DNA of 64,000 nucleotides from Cytophagaceae bacterium (lineage in GTDB: Bacteria; Bacteroidota; Bacteroidia; Cytophagales; Spirosomataceae). The notes beneath the pieces were generated by a model. The model ran no database searches. It was not told where the DNA came from and was given only the letters and a program-made list of their open reading frames with translations. The stretch spans positions 86,940-150,939 of the forward strand of contig JAIXWL010000012.1 of the NCBI GenBank assembly GCA_027491315.1, read 5' to 3'. Below, piece by piece: positions 25,414 to 34,144 of this stretch (within the stretch, counting starts at the first letter, position 1; each line of letters starts with the position of its first letter). Position numbers and translations under genes: made by a program.

Positions 25414-25839
25414 TTAAGCTTTTGAAGAATAGGCAAGTGCATAATTTTTCATTTGTTTCACCATAGATAATAATCCATTGGATCTTGTCTGAGCTAAATG
25501 CTGACTCATTCCTATACGGTCAATGAAGTACAAGTCGGCCTGCATAATTTCAGAGGGAGAATGTCCAGAGAGAACTCGTATGAGCATACTAATTAATCCC
25601 TTAACAATAACCGCCTCAGAATCTGCTTGAAAAATCAATTTTCCATCTTCCATGAAAGCATGAAGCCATACTCTGCTTTGACATCCTTTGATGACATTTT
25701 CCTCCGTCTTATACTCATCTGACATACCTGGTAATTTCTTACCTAAATCAATCAAATATTCATATTTGTCAGCCCAGTCTTCAAAAAGGCCAAATTCTTC
25801 AATCAATTCGTCTTGTGTATCGTTTATACTAGATGCCAT
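25414..25839 (-). CDS. sufE: SufE sulfur acceptor protein
   Basis: This 141-residue SufE family protein accepts persulfide sulfur from SufS. The acceptor cysteine is C53 in KGCQSRVWLHA, the family signature. The N-terminal LFEDWADKYEYLIDLGKKLP is also typical. It lies one base after sufS on the same strand. Confidence 0.94.
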   Translation of the reverse strand: MASSINDTQDELIEEFGLFEDWADKYEYLIDLGKKLPGMSDEYKTEENVIKGCQSRVWLHAFMEDGKLIFQADSEAVIVKGLISMLIRVLSGHSPSEIMQADLYFIDRIGMSQHLAQTRSNGLLSMVKQMKNYALAYSSKA

Positions 25840-25840
25840 A

Positions 25841-27061
25841 TTATAATAACATTGTTATGACTCGTTTCAAACATGTAACAAATCGATCAATTTCCTCCTT
25901 GGTATTGTAGAACGAGAATGAGGCTCTACAAGTTCCCGGTATATTAAATCGCTGCATCAAGGGTTGCGCACAATGATGACCTGTTCGAATGGCAATACCA
26001 AATTTGTCTAATAAAACCCCAATATCTTGAGGATGAGTACCTTCAATAAGGAAACTAATTACTGCAATTTTATTGGGCGCTGTTCCAATGATTTTTAAAC
26101 CATCAATTTGACTTAATTGTTCTGTGGCATAGCGTAATAATTCATTTTCTTGTGCTTCTACCCAACCTTTTTCAAGTGAATTTAAATAATCAAAAGAGGC
26201 TGCGAAGGCTATAACATCTGCAATATTAGGTGTTCCAGCTTCAAATTTATAAGGCAATTCATTGTAGGTGGTTCCAGAGAAACTAACTTCCTTGATCATT
26301 TCTCCTCCACCTTGATAAGGAGGCATGGCCTCTAAAAGCTCACGTTTACCATAAAGTACCCCAACCCCAGTAGGTCCAAATAATTTATGTGCAGAAAAAA
26401 CGAAAAAGTCCATACCAAAACGCTGGACATCCATTTCCATGTGAGCCACTGATTGAGCTCCATCAATTAATATTTTAGCACCATGAGCATGTGCTAAATC
26501 AATCATTTCTTGAATTGGATTAATGGTGCCAATGGCATTTGAAACATGATTGACAGCCACTAATTTAACTGAGTGATCCTTCAAAAGCTGGCGATAAGCT
26601 TCTAAATCTAACACGCCCGAGTCTAGGACAGGAATTACCAGTACTTCTGCTCCTTTTTCTTGGGCAATCATTTGCCAAGGAACGATATTCGAATGATGCT
26701 CTAAATTGGAAACTAAAATTTTGTCCCCCTCCTGAAAATTTGCCCTCCCAAAAGTTTGGGCAACTAAATTAATCCCGGCTGTAGTTCCCGAAGTAAAAAT
26801 AATTTGATCTGAAGAAGCTGCATTCAAAAAGGATTGAATCTTCTTACGTGTCAATTCATAAGCAGCAGTCGCCCTTTCAGCTAAGGCATGAATACCACGA
26901 TGAATATTGGCATTATCCTGGGTATAGTAGTGATTCAGAGCCTCCAGCACAGCTTTTGGTTTTTGAGTCGTAGCCGCGTTATCGAAATAGATCAATGGAG
27001 AACCATTGACTTGTTGGTCTAAAACAGGGAAATCTAAACGAATTTGCTCCAAGTTGGTCAT
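25841..27061 (-). CDS. sufS: SufS cysteine desulfurase
   Basis: This 406-residue PLP enzyme removes sulfur from cysteine for cluster assembly. The PLP lysine is K226 in FSAHKLFGP, preceded by the PLP-binding ILIDGAQSVAH. The active-site cysteine is C364 in RTGHHCAQP, which is the group II (SufS/CsdA) signature. It sits between sufD and sufE with gaps of only 4 and 1 bases. Confidence 0.96.
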   Translation of the reverse strand: MTNLEQIRLDFPVLDQQVNGSPLIYFDNAATTQKPKAVLEALNHYYTQDNANIHRGIHALAERATAAYELTRKKIQSFLNAASSDQIIFTSGTTAGINLVAQTFGRANFQEGDKILVSNLEHHSNIVPWQMIAQEKGAEVLVIPVLDSGVLDLEAYRQLLKDHSVKLVAVNHVSNAIGTINPIQEMIDLAHAHGAKILIDGAQSVAHMEMDVQRFGMDFFVFSAHKLFGPTGVGVLYGKRELLEAMPPYQGGGEMIKEVSFSGTTYNELPYKFEAGTPNIADVIAFAASFDYLNSLEKGWVEAQENELLRYATEQLSQIDGLKIIGTAPNKIAVISFLIEGTHPQDIGVLLDKFGIAIRTGHHCAQPLMQRFNIPGTCRASFSFYNTKEEIDRFVTCLKRVITMLL

Positions 27062-27065
27062 GATT

Positions 27066-28340
27066 CTAATTTGACAAATCGACAGACTGTTGAATTTTGG
27101 ACACTATCTTTTCAGTTAGTAGTTCTCTCATTTCTGTATGTTCTACTTTATTGATTACCTCTTGGACAAAAGCCAATAACAATAAAGTTCTGGCGGCAGG
27201 TAATGAAATACCACGGGAACGCATGTAAAACAACGCTTCCTCATTTAGCTGGCCAGTGGTAGTTCCATGAGAACATTTCACATCATCTGCCCAAATTTCT
27301 AATTGGGGCTTAGTGTTCATGGTTGCCCTTGTAGAGGCAAGCACATTACGACAAGACTGAAAAGCATTGGTTTTTTGTGCATCTTGGCGAACAAAAATCT
27401 TACCATTAAAAACGCCTGTGGCATTTCCCATCAAAACCCCTTTGTATAACTCATTGGATTCTGAATGCGGCATACGGTGATCTACGACGGTATGAGAATC
27501 CATTAATTGGTTCTCCCCCGGAACATATAAACCGTTCAAATTCGAGACCACTTGTGGTCCCTCTATATAAAAGTGTAAATTATTACGAATCAAAGAAGCA
27601 TTTAATGAAAAAGTAAATGTATCGACCTGACTACCCTCTGCTTGATAAATAAAAGTATGATCTACATGGCTTACACCAGTTTGAAAATCTTGCTCTTTTA
27701 AATAGGTAAATTGGGCCCCTTTTTCAACAAAAATTTCTTGTACAAAATTGGATAAAATATCACCTGAACCCGTAGAAGATTGTTGCTCTATGAAAGTAGC
27801 CTTTGCCCCTTCTTCCAAATAAATTAACCACCTAGCTTGTACGGCGGATGCGTTTTCTGAAGCAGCAACTTGATATTGGTGAAGAATTGCCTTAGTAACT
27901 TCTGTATCCTTCTTAATCCATAACACCATGTGTTGGGGATTAAGGGCCACATTTAAATCAAACAATGAATTTTGCTCCAATAATGGGTTTTTCTTGGACC
28001 AAGTTGATTCGAATTGAGGGCATTTTTGAAGGAATTCTTCAAAACTTAATAGGGCAAAACCTTCCTGAATTCTTGATTTATCCCAAGATACATAGCCATT
28101 GGATGTTTGTACAACAAAATCAGCCCAATCTAGCGAAGAAGATAAGGTAAAATTAGCCTTTGGAGACCAATTTCGAGCTATACCATTAAAGTCCTTCAAG
28201 GATGTGTATTTCCACTCCTCCCATTTGGAAGTAGGAAATCCTTTCGAAATGAACTCTTGTAAAGCTTTACCTTGTACCGATTCAAGACCTAGATTTTGAG
28301 CAATCTCTTGTAATGAATTATTTAACTCAGCTGTTAACAT
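27066..28340 (-). CDS. sufD: SufD scaffold subunit
   Basis: This 424-residue protein belongs to the SufB/SufD scaffold family. FPTSKWEEWKYTSL at the N-terminus and the C-terminal KCSHGTTTGQLNEEALFYMRSRG and LLLAFVQEVINKV identify it as SufD rather than SufB by length and pattern. It normally pairs with SufB in a SufBC2D complex; no sufB is present in this cluster. It follows sufC by 3 bases. Confidence 0.93.
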   Translation of the reverse strand: MLTAELNNSLQEIAQNLGLESVQGKALQEFISKGFPTSKWEEWKYTSLKDFNGIARNWSPKANFTLSSSLDWADFVVQTSNGYVSWDKSRIQEGFALLSFEEFLQKCPQFESTWSKKNPLLEQNSLFDLNVALNPQHMVLWIKKDTEVTKAILHQYQVAASENASAVQARWLIYLEEGAKATFIEQQSSTGSGDILSNFVQEIFVEKGAQFTYLKEQDFQTGVSHVDHTFIYQAEGSQVDTFTFSLNASLIRNNLHFYIEGPQVVSNLNGLYVPGENQLMDSHTVVDHRMPHSESNELYKGVLMGNATGVFNGKIFVRQDAQKTNAFQSCRNVLASTRATMNTKPQLEIWADDVKCSHGTTTGQLNEEALFYMRSRGISLPAARTLLLLAFVQEVINKVEHTEMRELLTEKIVSKIQQSVDLSN

Positions 28341-28343
28341 ATC

Positions 28344-29096
28344 TTATTGATCTACTTCCGATTTAATCCAATCGTAACCTCTTTCTTCTAATTCTAAAGC
28401 CAATTCTTTCGTTCCTGACTTCACGATTCTACCTTTATATAAAACATGCACATAGTCTGGAACAATATAATCCAATAAACGTTGGTAGTGAGTAACCACA
28501 ATTGTAGCGTTATCCGGGCCTTTCAATTTATTTACACCCTCTGCCACAATACGTAAGGCGTCAATATCCAATCCAGAATCTGTCTCATCCAAAATTGCTA
28601 ATTTAGGATCTAGGACTGCCATTTGGAATATTTCATTACGTTTCTTCTCTCCTCCTGAGAAACCTTCATTTAACGCTCGGCTCAAAAGTGATTGATCGAT
28701 ATTCACATAGGCCATTTTCTCTTTGAACATTTTTAAAAACTGCACAGCGTCCATCGGATCCTCGCCACGGTACTTACGAATTTCGTTTACGGCCGACTTA
28801 AGAAAATTGGTAGTTGAAACCCCTGGAATCTCTACAGGATATTGAAAAGCCAAGAAAATTCCTTCGGCAGCTCTTTCTTCTGGAGCCAATTCCAATAAAT
28901 CTTTACCTAGAAACTGCACTGATCCGGCAGTGACTTCATAATCTTCTCTACCCGCCAAAACGGAGGCCAAAGTAGATTTCCCCGAACCATTCGGACCCAT
29001 GATGGCATGTACCTCACCAGCTTTTACTTCTAAATCTATTCCTCTTAAAATTTCTTTTTCTCCAATAGAAGCATGTAAATTTTTAATTGACAGCAT
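28344..29096 (-). CDS. sufC: SufC ATPase
   Basis: This 250-residue ABC-type ATPase powers cluster assembly on the SufBD scaffold. Walker A is GPNGSGKST (34-42), the signature is FSGGEKKRNEI and Walker B is LAILDETDSGLD, where the DETDSGLD form is diagnostic for SufC. It is the first gene of the operon here, while sufB normally precedes it. The next gene upstream is a divergent sufA with its own promoter. Confidence 0.96.
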   Translation of the reverse strand: MLSIKNLHASIGEKEILRGIDLEVKAGEVHAIMGPNGSGKSTLASVLAGREDYEVTAGSVQFLGKDLLELAPEERAAEGIFLAFQYPVEIPGVSTTNFLKSAVNEIRKYRGEDPMDAVQFLKMFKEKMAYVNIDQSLLSRALNEGFSGGEKKRNEIFQMAVLDPKLAILDETDSGLDIDALRIVAEGVNKLKGPDNATIVVTHYQRLLDYIVPDYVHVLYKGRIVKSGTKELALELEERGYDWIKSEVDQ

Positions 29097-29127
29097 AATG
29101 TTTGTATTTGATTCTTGCTTTGAATCA

Positions 29128-29135
29128 CAAAATTA
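29128..29135 (-). promoter_or_regulatory. Promoter -7 element of the suf operon
   Basis: On the minus strand this reads TAATTTTG, an exact TAnnTTTG match 31 bases before the sufC ATG. Confidence 0.6.
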
Positions 29136-29165
29136 TAACCTATACCTTGGAAAAACCATAGCTTA

Positions 29166-29182
29166 TTTAGATTCACTCTAAA
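29166..29182. promoter_or_regulatory. Inverted repeat between the divergent sufC and sufA promoters
   Basis: TTTAGA, a 5-base spacer and TCTAAA form a palindrome between the two -7 elements (29128-29135 and 29211-29218). It may be an operator shared by both suf promoters. The arms are short, so chance cannot be excluded. Confidence 0.35.
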
Positions 29183-29210
29183 CAATAGCAATAATTCTCC
29201 ATTTTTTTTA

Positions 29211-29218
29211 TAATTTTG
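29211..29218 (+). promoter_or_regulatory. Promoter -7 element of sufA
   Basis: TAATTTTG is an exact TAnnTTTG match 23 bases before the ATG at 29242. Confidence 0.6.
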
Positions 29219-29241
29219 TATCAAATTCAAAATTCATCACC

Positions 29242-29568
29242 ATGATAACTATTTCAGATTTAGCAGCCGATCGTATTAAAGAGTTAAGATCTAAAGAAGG
29301 TTTAACAGAAGAATACAATATTCGCGTGGCCGTAGAGGGCGGAGGATGTTCTGGTTTAATGTATCAATTGGATTTTGCAGCTGAGCCACAAAGTACCGAC
29401 ATGATTTTTGAAGATAAAGGCGTGAAGGTCATGGTCGACAAGAAATCGATCCTTTACTTAGCTGGAACAGAATTGGATTTCTCGGATGGTTTAAATGGAA
29501 AAGGTTTTCAATTTAAAAATCCAAACGCATCTCGTACCTGCGGTTGCGGAGAAAGTTTTTCTATTTAA
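29242..29568 (+). CDS. sufA: HesB/IscA/SufA-type iron-sulfur carrier
   Basis: This 108-residue A-type carrier protein has the three conserved cysteines: C36 (GGGCSGLMY) and C100 and C102 in TCGCGESF. It transfers clusters to apo-proteins. It is divergent from sufC, with paired promoters, and so is likely to be controlled together with the operon. The name sufA is used by context; IscA or ErpA would look the same. Confidence 0.9.
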   Translation: MITISDLAADRIKELRSKEGLTEEYNIRVAVEGGGCSGLMYQLDFAAEPQSTDMIFEDKGVKVMVDKKSILYLAGTELDFSDGLNGKGFQFKNPNASRTCGCGESFSI

Positions 29569-29574
29569 ATACCA

Positions 29575-30186
29575 TCAAAAGCTTAGCATCGACTGGCGGC
29601 CTTCTAAAATATATGGCTGCATCAATTGATATACCCTATGAATGGGCAAACCCATCACGGTGTAGAAAGAGCCTTCTAGACGACTAATTCCCACCATTCC
29701 AATGAAATCTTGTACTCCATAAGCACCAGCTTTGTCGAGGGAAGATCCACCTTTGACATACCAGTCAATCTCCCAATCCAATAATTCTCTAAAAGTAACT
29801 ACGGCTCGATCTACTTGGGTAAAAACACCCTGTGGGCCAACCAATGAAATTCCAGTAAATACTTCATGGTCTTTACCCGAGAGTTGCATTAACATTTCCC
29901 TAGCTTCTTGTTTATTGGCAGGTTTATTCAATATCTGATTATCGACCACCACAATGGTATCTGCTGCCAGAATTAACTGATTCGGGCACGACTCTGCTAA
30001 TACCATGGCTTTCTTTTCAGCTAAAATTCCAGGCACCTCTCCTATGAGCCAGCTGGTATCAATGGATTCATCGATATCAGCAGGTAACACGGTAAAATCA
30101 AAACCAGCCTGGGTTAAAATCTCCTTTCTTCTGGGTGAGTTCGACGCTAAAATAAGAGGATATTGAAGAGATAGTGTGCTTGACAT
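29575..30186 (-). CDS. maf: Maf family nucleotide pyrophosphatase
   Basis: This 203-residue house-cleaning enzyme hydrolyses non-canonical or excess nucleoside triphosphates. SNSPRRKEIL (15-24) is the Maf start motif, and LAADTIVVVDNQILNKP is the central catalytic stretch. The YhdE (dTTP/UTP) subgroup is the likely placement because of the pattern SLDKAGAYGVQDF. Its -7 promoter element ends four bases before the ATG, suggesting a leaderless mRNA. Confidence 0.9.
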   Translation of the reverse strand: MSSTLSLQYPLILASNSPRRKEILTQAGFDFTVLPADIDESIDTSWLIGEVPGILAEKKAMVLAESCPNQLILAADTIVVVDNQILNKPANKQEAREMLMQLSGKDHEVFTGISLVGPQGVFTQVDRAVVTFRELLDWEIDWYVKGGSSLDKAGAYGVQDFIGMVGISRLEGSFYTVMGLPIHRVYQLMQPYILEGRQSMLSF

Positions 30187-30190
30187 GTTT

Positions 30191-30198
30191 CAAAAATA
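30191..30198 (-). promoter_or_regulatory. Promoter -7 element of maf, four bases before the ATG
   Basis: On the minus strand this reads TATTTTTG, then four bases, then the start codon. The same layout is seen at tsaC and the DUF3078 gene. Confidence 0.5.
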
Positions 30199-30248
30199 CA
30201 TGATTTTGATTCATTCAGGCCTATTTTGAAAAAAAATATTTAAAAACA

Positions 30249-30279
30249 TTTGTATTTAATGTAATTACATTTAATTTTG
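30249..30279 (+). promoter_or_regulatory. Promoter of the marR gene with a palindromic operator in its spacer
   Basis: TTTG (30249-30252), a 19-base spacer and TAATTTTG (30272-30279) match both consensus boxes. The spacer contains the perfect 14-base palindrome AATGTAATTACATT (30258-30271), placed where a repressor would block polymerase. The downstream MarR protein is the obvious candidate. Confidence 0.7.
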
Positions 30280-30299
30280 CAACATCAATTTATACTGAT

Positions 30300-30749
30300 A
30301 TGGGAATTTCACACGAATTACAACAAAGTACTTTTGCCTCAGAGGAGGCCAAAGCCATTGTCAATGTGATTTTTACAGGAAACTGGGTGGCCTACCAACA
30401 ACAAGAATTATTGAAACCCTATGATCTCACCATGCAGCAGTACAATGTACTTCGGATTTTGAGAGGTCAAAACGGGAAACCCATGACTGTTCTGGCCATC
30501 ATAGAGCGAATGATGGATCGTACTTCCAATGCTTCTCGCTTAGTTGATAAATTGGTAGAAAAAAAATGGGTATTAAGAAGAGAATGTCCCATTGACCGCA
30601 GAGCAGTGGATGTGCTCATTCTACCTGAAGGTTTAGCTCTACTTCAACAACTAGATGAGGTTCAAAATCAATGGGTTAAGCGATTTAACCACATGAGTCA
30701 AGAAGATTTAATCAAACTGAATGAACTTTTGGACCATTTTAGAAATTAA
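30300..30749 (+). CDS. MarR family transcriptional regulator
   Basis: This 149-residue protein has the MarR winged-helix layout: N-terminal dimer helix, LTMQQYNVLRILRG, the recognition region MMDRTSNASRLVDKLVEKKWV and the wing RRECPIDRRAVDVLIL, then a C-terminal helix. It has no cysteine in the N-terminal helix region, so OhrR-type thiol sensing is not indicated. The downstream genes encode a YceI protein and a nitroreductase-like flavoprotein. It probably represses its own promoter through the palindrome at 30258-30271, which is inference. Confidence 0.9.
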   Translation: MGISHELQQSTFASEEAKAIVNVIFTGNWVAYQQQELLKPYDLTMQQYNVLRILRGQNGKPMTVLAIIERMMDRTSNASRLVDKLVEKKWVLRRECPIDRRAVDVLILPEGLALLQQLDEVQNQWVKRFNHMSQEDLIKLNELLDHFRN

Positions 30750-30819
30750 TAGCACCATACATTTCATCAACAAATTATATTTTTTAATTCAATTACAACC
30801 CTTTTAAAATTAAACAAAA

Positions 30820-31395
30820 ATGAAAAAAGTAAGCTTTATTCTTTCCGCCTTAGCCTTCATGGCTTTTACTCAAACAAGTAATGCTGCGCCAAGCACAAGT
30901 CCAGTATCAACTAAAGCTAGTAGCATTGTTTGGAATGCAAAAAAAGTAACTGGTGAGCACACAGGTACTATTGGCATTTCTGCTGGTAAATTAGTAGTTA
31001 ACAAAAACCAAATTACGGGTGGTAATTTTACCATCGACATGAAATCGATTGTATGTAAGGATATCACTGATCCAGAATACAACAAGAAATTCGTAAGTCA
31101 CATTACTTCTGGTGACTTCTTTGAAATCGAAAAATTTCCAACAGCTCAGTTTGTAATCACTAAGGTTGCAGGAAACCAAGTAAGTGGAAATTTAACCATC
31201 AAAGGAATCACAAAAGCTATCAGCTTTCCGGCACAAATTAGCCAGAACAATGGCAAAATGATTGCCAAAGCGAACATCACAATTGACCGTACGGATTACA
31301 ACATCAAATATGGTTCAAAGAAATTTTTCGAATCTATCGGAGACAAAGCCATCTTTGATGATTTCACCTTAGCCGTGACATTAGTATCTGAATAA
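30820..31395 (+). CDS. YceI family lipid-binding protein, secreted
   Basis: This 191-residue protein has a signal peptide (about 1-22, cleavage after NAA) and a YceI domain, an eight-stranded lipocalin-like barrel that binds isoprenoid or other long-chain lipids. Family stretches include SIVWNAKKVTGEHTG, SGDFFEIEKFP and VSGNLTIKGITK. It is placed 70 bases after marR, and such MarR-YceI pairs are common in Bacteroidota. A weak hairpin lies between it and the next gene. Confidence 0.9.
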   Translation: MKKVSFILSALAFMAFTQTSNAAPSTSPVSTKASSIVWNAKKVTGEHTGTIGISAGKLVVNKNQITGGNFTIDMKSIVCKDITDPEYNKKFVSHITSGDFFEIEKFPTAQFVITKVAGNQVSGNLTIKGITKAISFPAQISQNNGKMIAKANITIDRTDYNIKYGSKKFFESIGDKAIFDDFTLAVTLVSE

Positions 31396-31402
31396 AACAA
31401 TT

Positions 31403-31435
31403 AATAAGCTAAGCCTGTTACGGATTTAGCTTATT
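31403..31435 (+). terminator. Hairpin after the YceI gene, weak terminator or attenuator
   Basis: AATAAGCTAA pairs with TTAGCTTATT, with CC/GG extending the stem after a small internal loop. There is only a loose T-rich tail. It may lower transcription into the nitroreductase gene. Confidence 0.45.
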
Positions 31436-31468
31436 TCATATTTTAAACCCTAATAAAAACTAAAAATT

Positions 31469-32101
31469 ATGTCCTTAATAGATGCTTTAGAGTGGCGATA
31501 TGCTGCGAAAAGAATGAATGGTAAAAAGGTGGATGCATCTAAAATAGATTCCCTTTTAACTTCCATTCAATTATCTGCTTCTGGATTTGGTTTACAACCT
31601 TATCAAGTTTTGGTAATTGAGAATGAAGAATTAAAAGCCAAAATTCAACCTGCAGCTTTTAATCAGCCACAGGTAGTGGAATCATCACACCTATTAATCT
31701 TTGCTGCTTGGAATGAGATTACCGAGGAAAAAATCAATGCTTTCATCCAATTAGTTTCCGAAACAAGAAATGTTCCATTGGAGGATTTAAAGGCATACAA
31801 AGACGCTATTGCAGGATCTTTGTTGAGTCGCCCTGTGGAAGATCAAGTAAAATGGATGGATAAGCAGGTGTATTTGGCCATGGGTACTGCCCTAGCTGCA
31901 GCTGCCAAATTAGAAATTGATAGCACCCCGATGGAAGGATTTATTCCAGCACAGGTTGATGCTATTTTAAACCTAAAAGAAAAAGGTTTACATGCTGTTT
32001 TAATGATGGCAGTTGGTGAGCGAGATGAATCCTCAGACTTTATGGTAAATGCGAAAAAAGTTCGCTGGCCTAAAGAAGAGTTATTTATTCACGTGATATA
32101 A
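31469..32101 (+). CDS. Nitroreductase family FMN-dependent NAD(P)H oxidoreductase
   Basis: This 210-residue protein has the nitroreductase fold with the FMN phosphate-binding start WRYAAKRMNGKKV, SASGFGLQPYQVLVI and the C-terminal MAVGERDE. It resembles NfsB-type enzymes, which reduce quinones and nitro compounds, commonly under MarR control. The natural substrate is unknown. It closes the marR-yceI cluster and ends at a strong bidirectional terminator. Confidence 0.88.
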   Translation: MSLIDALEWRYAAKRMNGKKVDASKIDSLLTSIQLSASGFGLQPYQVLVIENEELKAKIQPAAFNQPQVVESSHLLIFAAWNEITEEKINAFIQLVSETRNVPLEDLKAYKDAIAGSLLSRPVEDQVKWMDKQVYLAMGTALAAAAKLEIDSTPMEGFIPAQVDAILNLKEKGLHAVLMMAVGERDESSDFMVNAKKVRWPKEELFIHVI

Positions 32102-32104
32102 TCT

Positions 32105-32133
32105 AAAAAAGGTCTCTAACGAGACCTTTTTTT
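32105..32133. terminator. Bidirectional terminator between the nitroreductase gene and cca
   Basis: AAAAAAGGTCTC, loop TAAC, GAGACCTTTTTTT. The A-run on one side and T-run on the other allow use on both strands. Confidence 0.9.
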
Positions 32134-33577
32134 ATGCCAAATCAGCTAGATTTATGTGAGGACTCAATCCGAGTTTCTTCCCCTCTTCAAGCATAAATTC
32201 CCAGGCAGAAGACAAATCATTTTTCACTTGACCCTCCAAAATTGCTTCTCGAATAGCGACTTTTATCAAGCCAATTTCTTTACCAGGTCCAATATCAAAT
32301 ACCTGCATGATAATTTCTCCAGAAATCACAGGTTGAAAATTTCTCAATGAATCCTTCTCCTCTACTTCCTTCAGTTTTTCCTCTACTTTATCAAAGTTCT
32401 TCAAATACCTTTTTACTTTATCGCCATTTTTGGAGGTGATATCAGCCCGACAAAGGGTCATTAATGCTTCCAATTCTTCCCCTGCTTCAAATAATAAGCG
32501 CCTTAAAGCGGCATCGGTAATTTCTTCCTTTGATAAAGCTATAGGCCTTAAATGCAAACGAACTAGCTTTTGAACTAATTTCATCTTCTCATTCAAAGGC
32601 AATTTTAATCGTTTAAATATTGCGGGCACCTGCCTCGCTCCCATCTCTTCATGACCGTGAAATGTCCATCCTTTTTTTGGATCAAATCGTTTGGTAGCTG
32701 GTTTGGCGATATCGTGTAATATTGCTGCCCAACGCCACCATAAATCATCAGTATGCTGGGAAATATTGTCTAAGACTTGAAGTGTATGGTAAAAATTATC
32801 TTTATGCCCCTTTCCTTCTTCCGTATCTACCCCTTTAAGTTTCACAAATTCAGGAAATATAATGGGCAAAATACCGCAAGCATCTAAAAGTAGAAATCCA
32901 TAGGATGGTTTTTTACATAGGATAATTTTATTCAACTCTTCCGAGATTCTTTCCATAGAGATAATTTCTAGGCGAACATTCTCAACTTGAAGAGCCTCAA
33001 AAGTACTTGGGTATATATCAAAGCCTAATTGTGCCGCAAAACGAATCGCGCGCATCATCCGAAGAGGATCGTCGGAAAAGGTGATTCTTGGTTCTAGCGG
33101 AGTTCGTAAAATTCGAGCTTCTAAGTCTTTTAGTCCGTCAAATGGATCCAGGAGTTTGCCCCTATGAGCTGAATTAAGCTGGACAGCCATGGCATTGATG
33201 GTGAAATCTCGCCGATTTTGGTCATCCTCCAAGCTTCCTTCCTCCACTACTGGTTTTCTTGAATCTCGTTGATAGGATTCCTTTCTAGCTCCAACAAACT
33301 CTAAGTCCCAGTCATCTACCTTAAGCATAGCGGTACCAAAGTTTTTGAAAACAGAAACTTGATGCTCTGGTAAATTAAATTCGCGAGCAACTTCCTCCGC
33401 TAATGCGATACCAGAACCAATACAAACTACATCGATATCCTTCTGGCTATCTCGACCTAAAATGGCATCACGTACAAATCCTCCAATGACATAGGCGTCC
33501 AATCCCAAACGGTCAGCTGCAGCTCCAATTTTGACAAAAATTGGATTCTCAATAATTTCCTTTCCCGTTTGTATCAT
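32132..33577 (-). CDS. cca: CCA tRNA nucleotidyltransferase with HD domain
   Basis: This 481-residue class II nucleotidyltransferase adds or repairs the CCA end of tRNA. GGFVRDAILGRDSQKDIDVV (32-51) holds the GG and DxD nucleotide-binding signature, and RRDFTINAMAV is the next family motif. A central HD domain contains ILHDIAKP. PcnB-type poly(A) polymerases share the head domain, but the HD domain and length favour the CCA enzyme. Its start overlaps the tsaC stop in an ATGA arrangement. Confidence 0.92.
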   Translation of the reverse strand: MIQTGKEIIENPIFVKIGAAADRLGLDAYVIGGFVRDAILGRDSQKDIDVVCIGSGIALAEEVAREFNLPEHQVSVFKNFGTAMLKVDDWDLEFVGARKESYQRDSRKPVVEEGSLEDDQNRRDFTINAMAVQLNSAHRGKLLDPFDGLKDLEARILRTPLEPRITFSDDPLRMMRAIRFAAQLGFDIYPSTFEALQVENVRLEIISMERISEELNKIILCKKPSYGFLLLDACGILPIIFPEFVKLKGVDTEEGKGHKDNFYHTLQVLDNISQHTDDLWWRWAAILHDIAKPATKRFDPKKGWTFHGHEEMGARQVPAIFKRLKLPLNEKMKLVQKLVRLHLRPIALSKEEITDAALRRLLFEAGEELEALMTLCRADITSKNGDKVKRYLKNFDKVEEKLKEVEEKDSLRNFQPVISGEIIMQVFDIGPGKEIGLIKVAIREAILEGQVKNDLSSAWEFMLEEGKKLGLSPHINLADLA

Positions 33578-34140
33578 TTACGAATCATAGTATAATCACC
33601 ATTAAGGCCTAATTTGACAATTTTAGATGCCTTAGCTTTTCCTTTGGTAGGCTGGGGATTTTGTAAAATATAGTCTACTCCTTGTTTTATTACAGGAGAT
33701 ATGCTTTCAAAATTTTCAGGAGATAATTCACCAGAAACATTGGCAGAAGAAGAAACAATAGCTCTTTGATATCGATAAACTAGGCCCTTACAAAAATCAT
33801 CTTTCACTAAACGAATGGCAATACTTCCTTCTGGCCCCAATACAAGTTTACTTACATTTTTACCTTTGGGATAAATGACCGTTAAGGGGTCTTCGGCAAA
33901 ATCTACCAAATCCCAGGCAATGTCAGGAACTTGTTCCACGTATTCATTTAATTGCTCAATCTTTGAAATCAACAAGATTAATCCCTTATTTTCTGGCCTT
34001 TGCTTGATATCCAACATTTTTTCAATTGACGCATCCATTCGTGCATCGCATCCTAAACCCCATATCGTATCACTGGGATATAAGAGTACACCACCCGTTT
34101 TTAAGGATTTAATGGCTTCGTCGTAAACAGATTGTATCAT
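33574..34140 (-). CDS. tsaC: Threonylcarbamoyl-AMP synthase (Sua5/YrdC/TsaC)
   Basis: This 188-residue YrdC-fold enzyme makes threonylcarbamoyl-AMP for t6A37 tRNA modification. GGVLLYPSDTIWGLGCDA is the N-terminal family motif, and KGLILLIS and SSSANVSGELSP follow as usual. It lacks the extra Sua5 C-terminal domain. The gene shares a four-base overlap with cca, so the two tRNA-maturation genes form an operon. Its promoter element lies four bases before the ATG. Confidence 0.93.
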   Translation of the reverse strand: MIQSVYDEAIKSLKTGGVLLYPSDTIWGLGCDARMDASIEKMLDIKQRPENKGLILLISKIEQLNEYVEQVPDIAWDLVDFAEDPLTVIYPKGKNVSKLVLGPEGSIAIRLVKDDFCKGLVYRYQRAIVSSSANVSGELSPENFESISPVIKQGVDYILQNPQPTKGKAKASKIVKLGLNGDYTMIRK

Positions 34141-34144
34141 GCCA

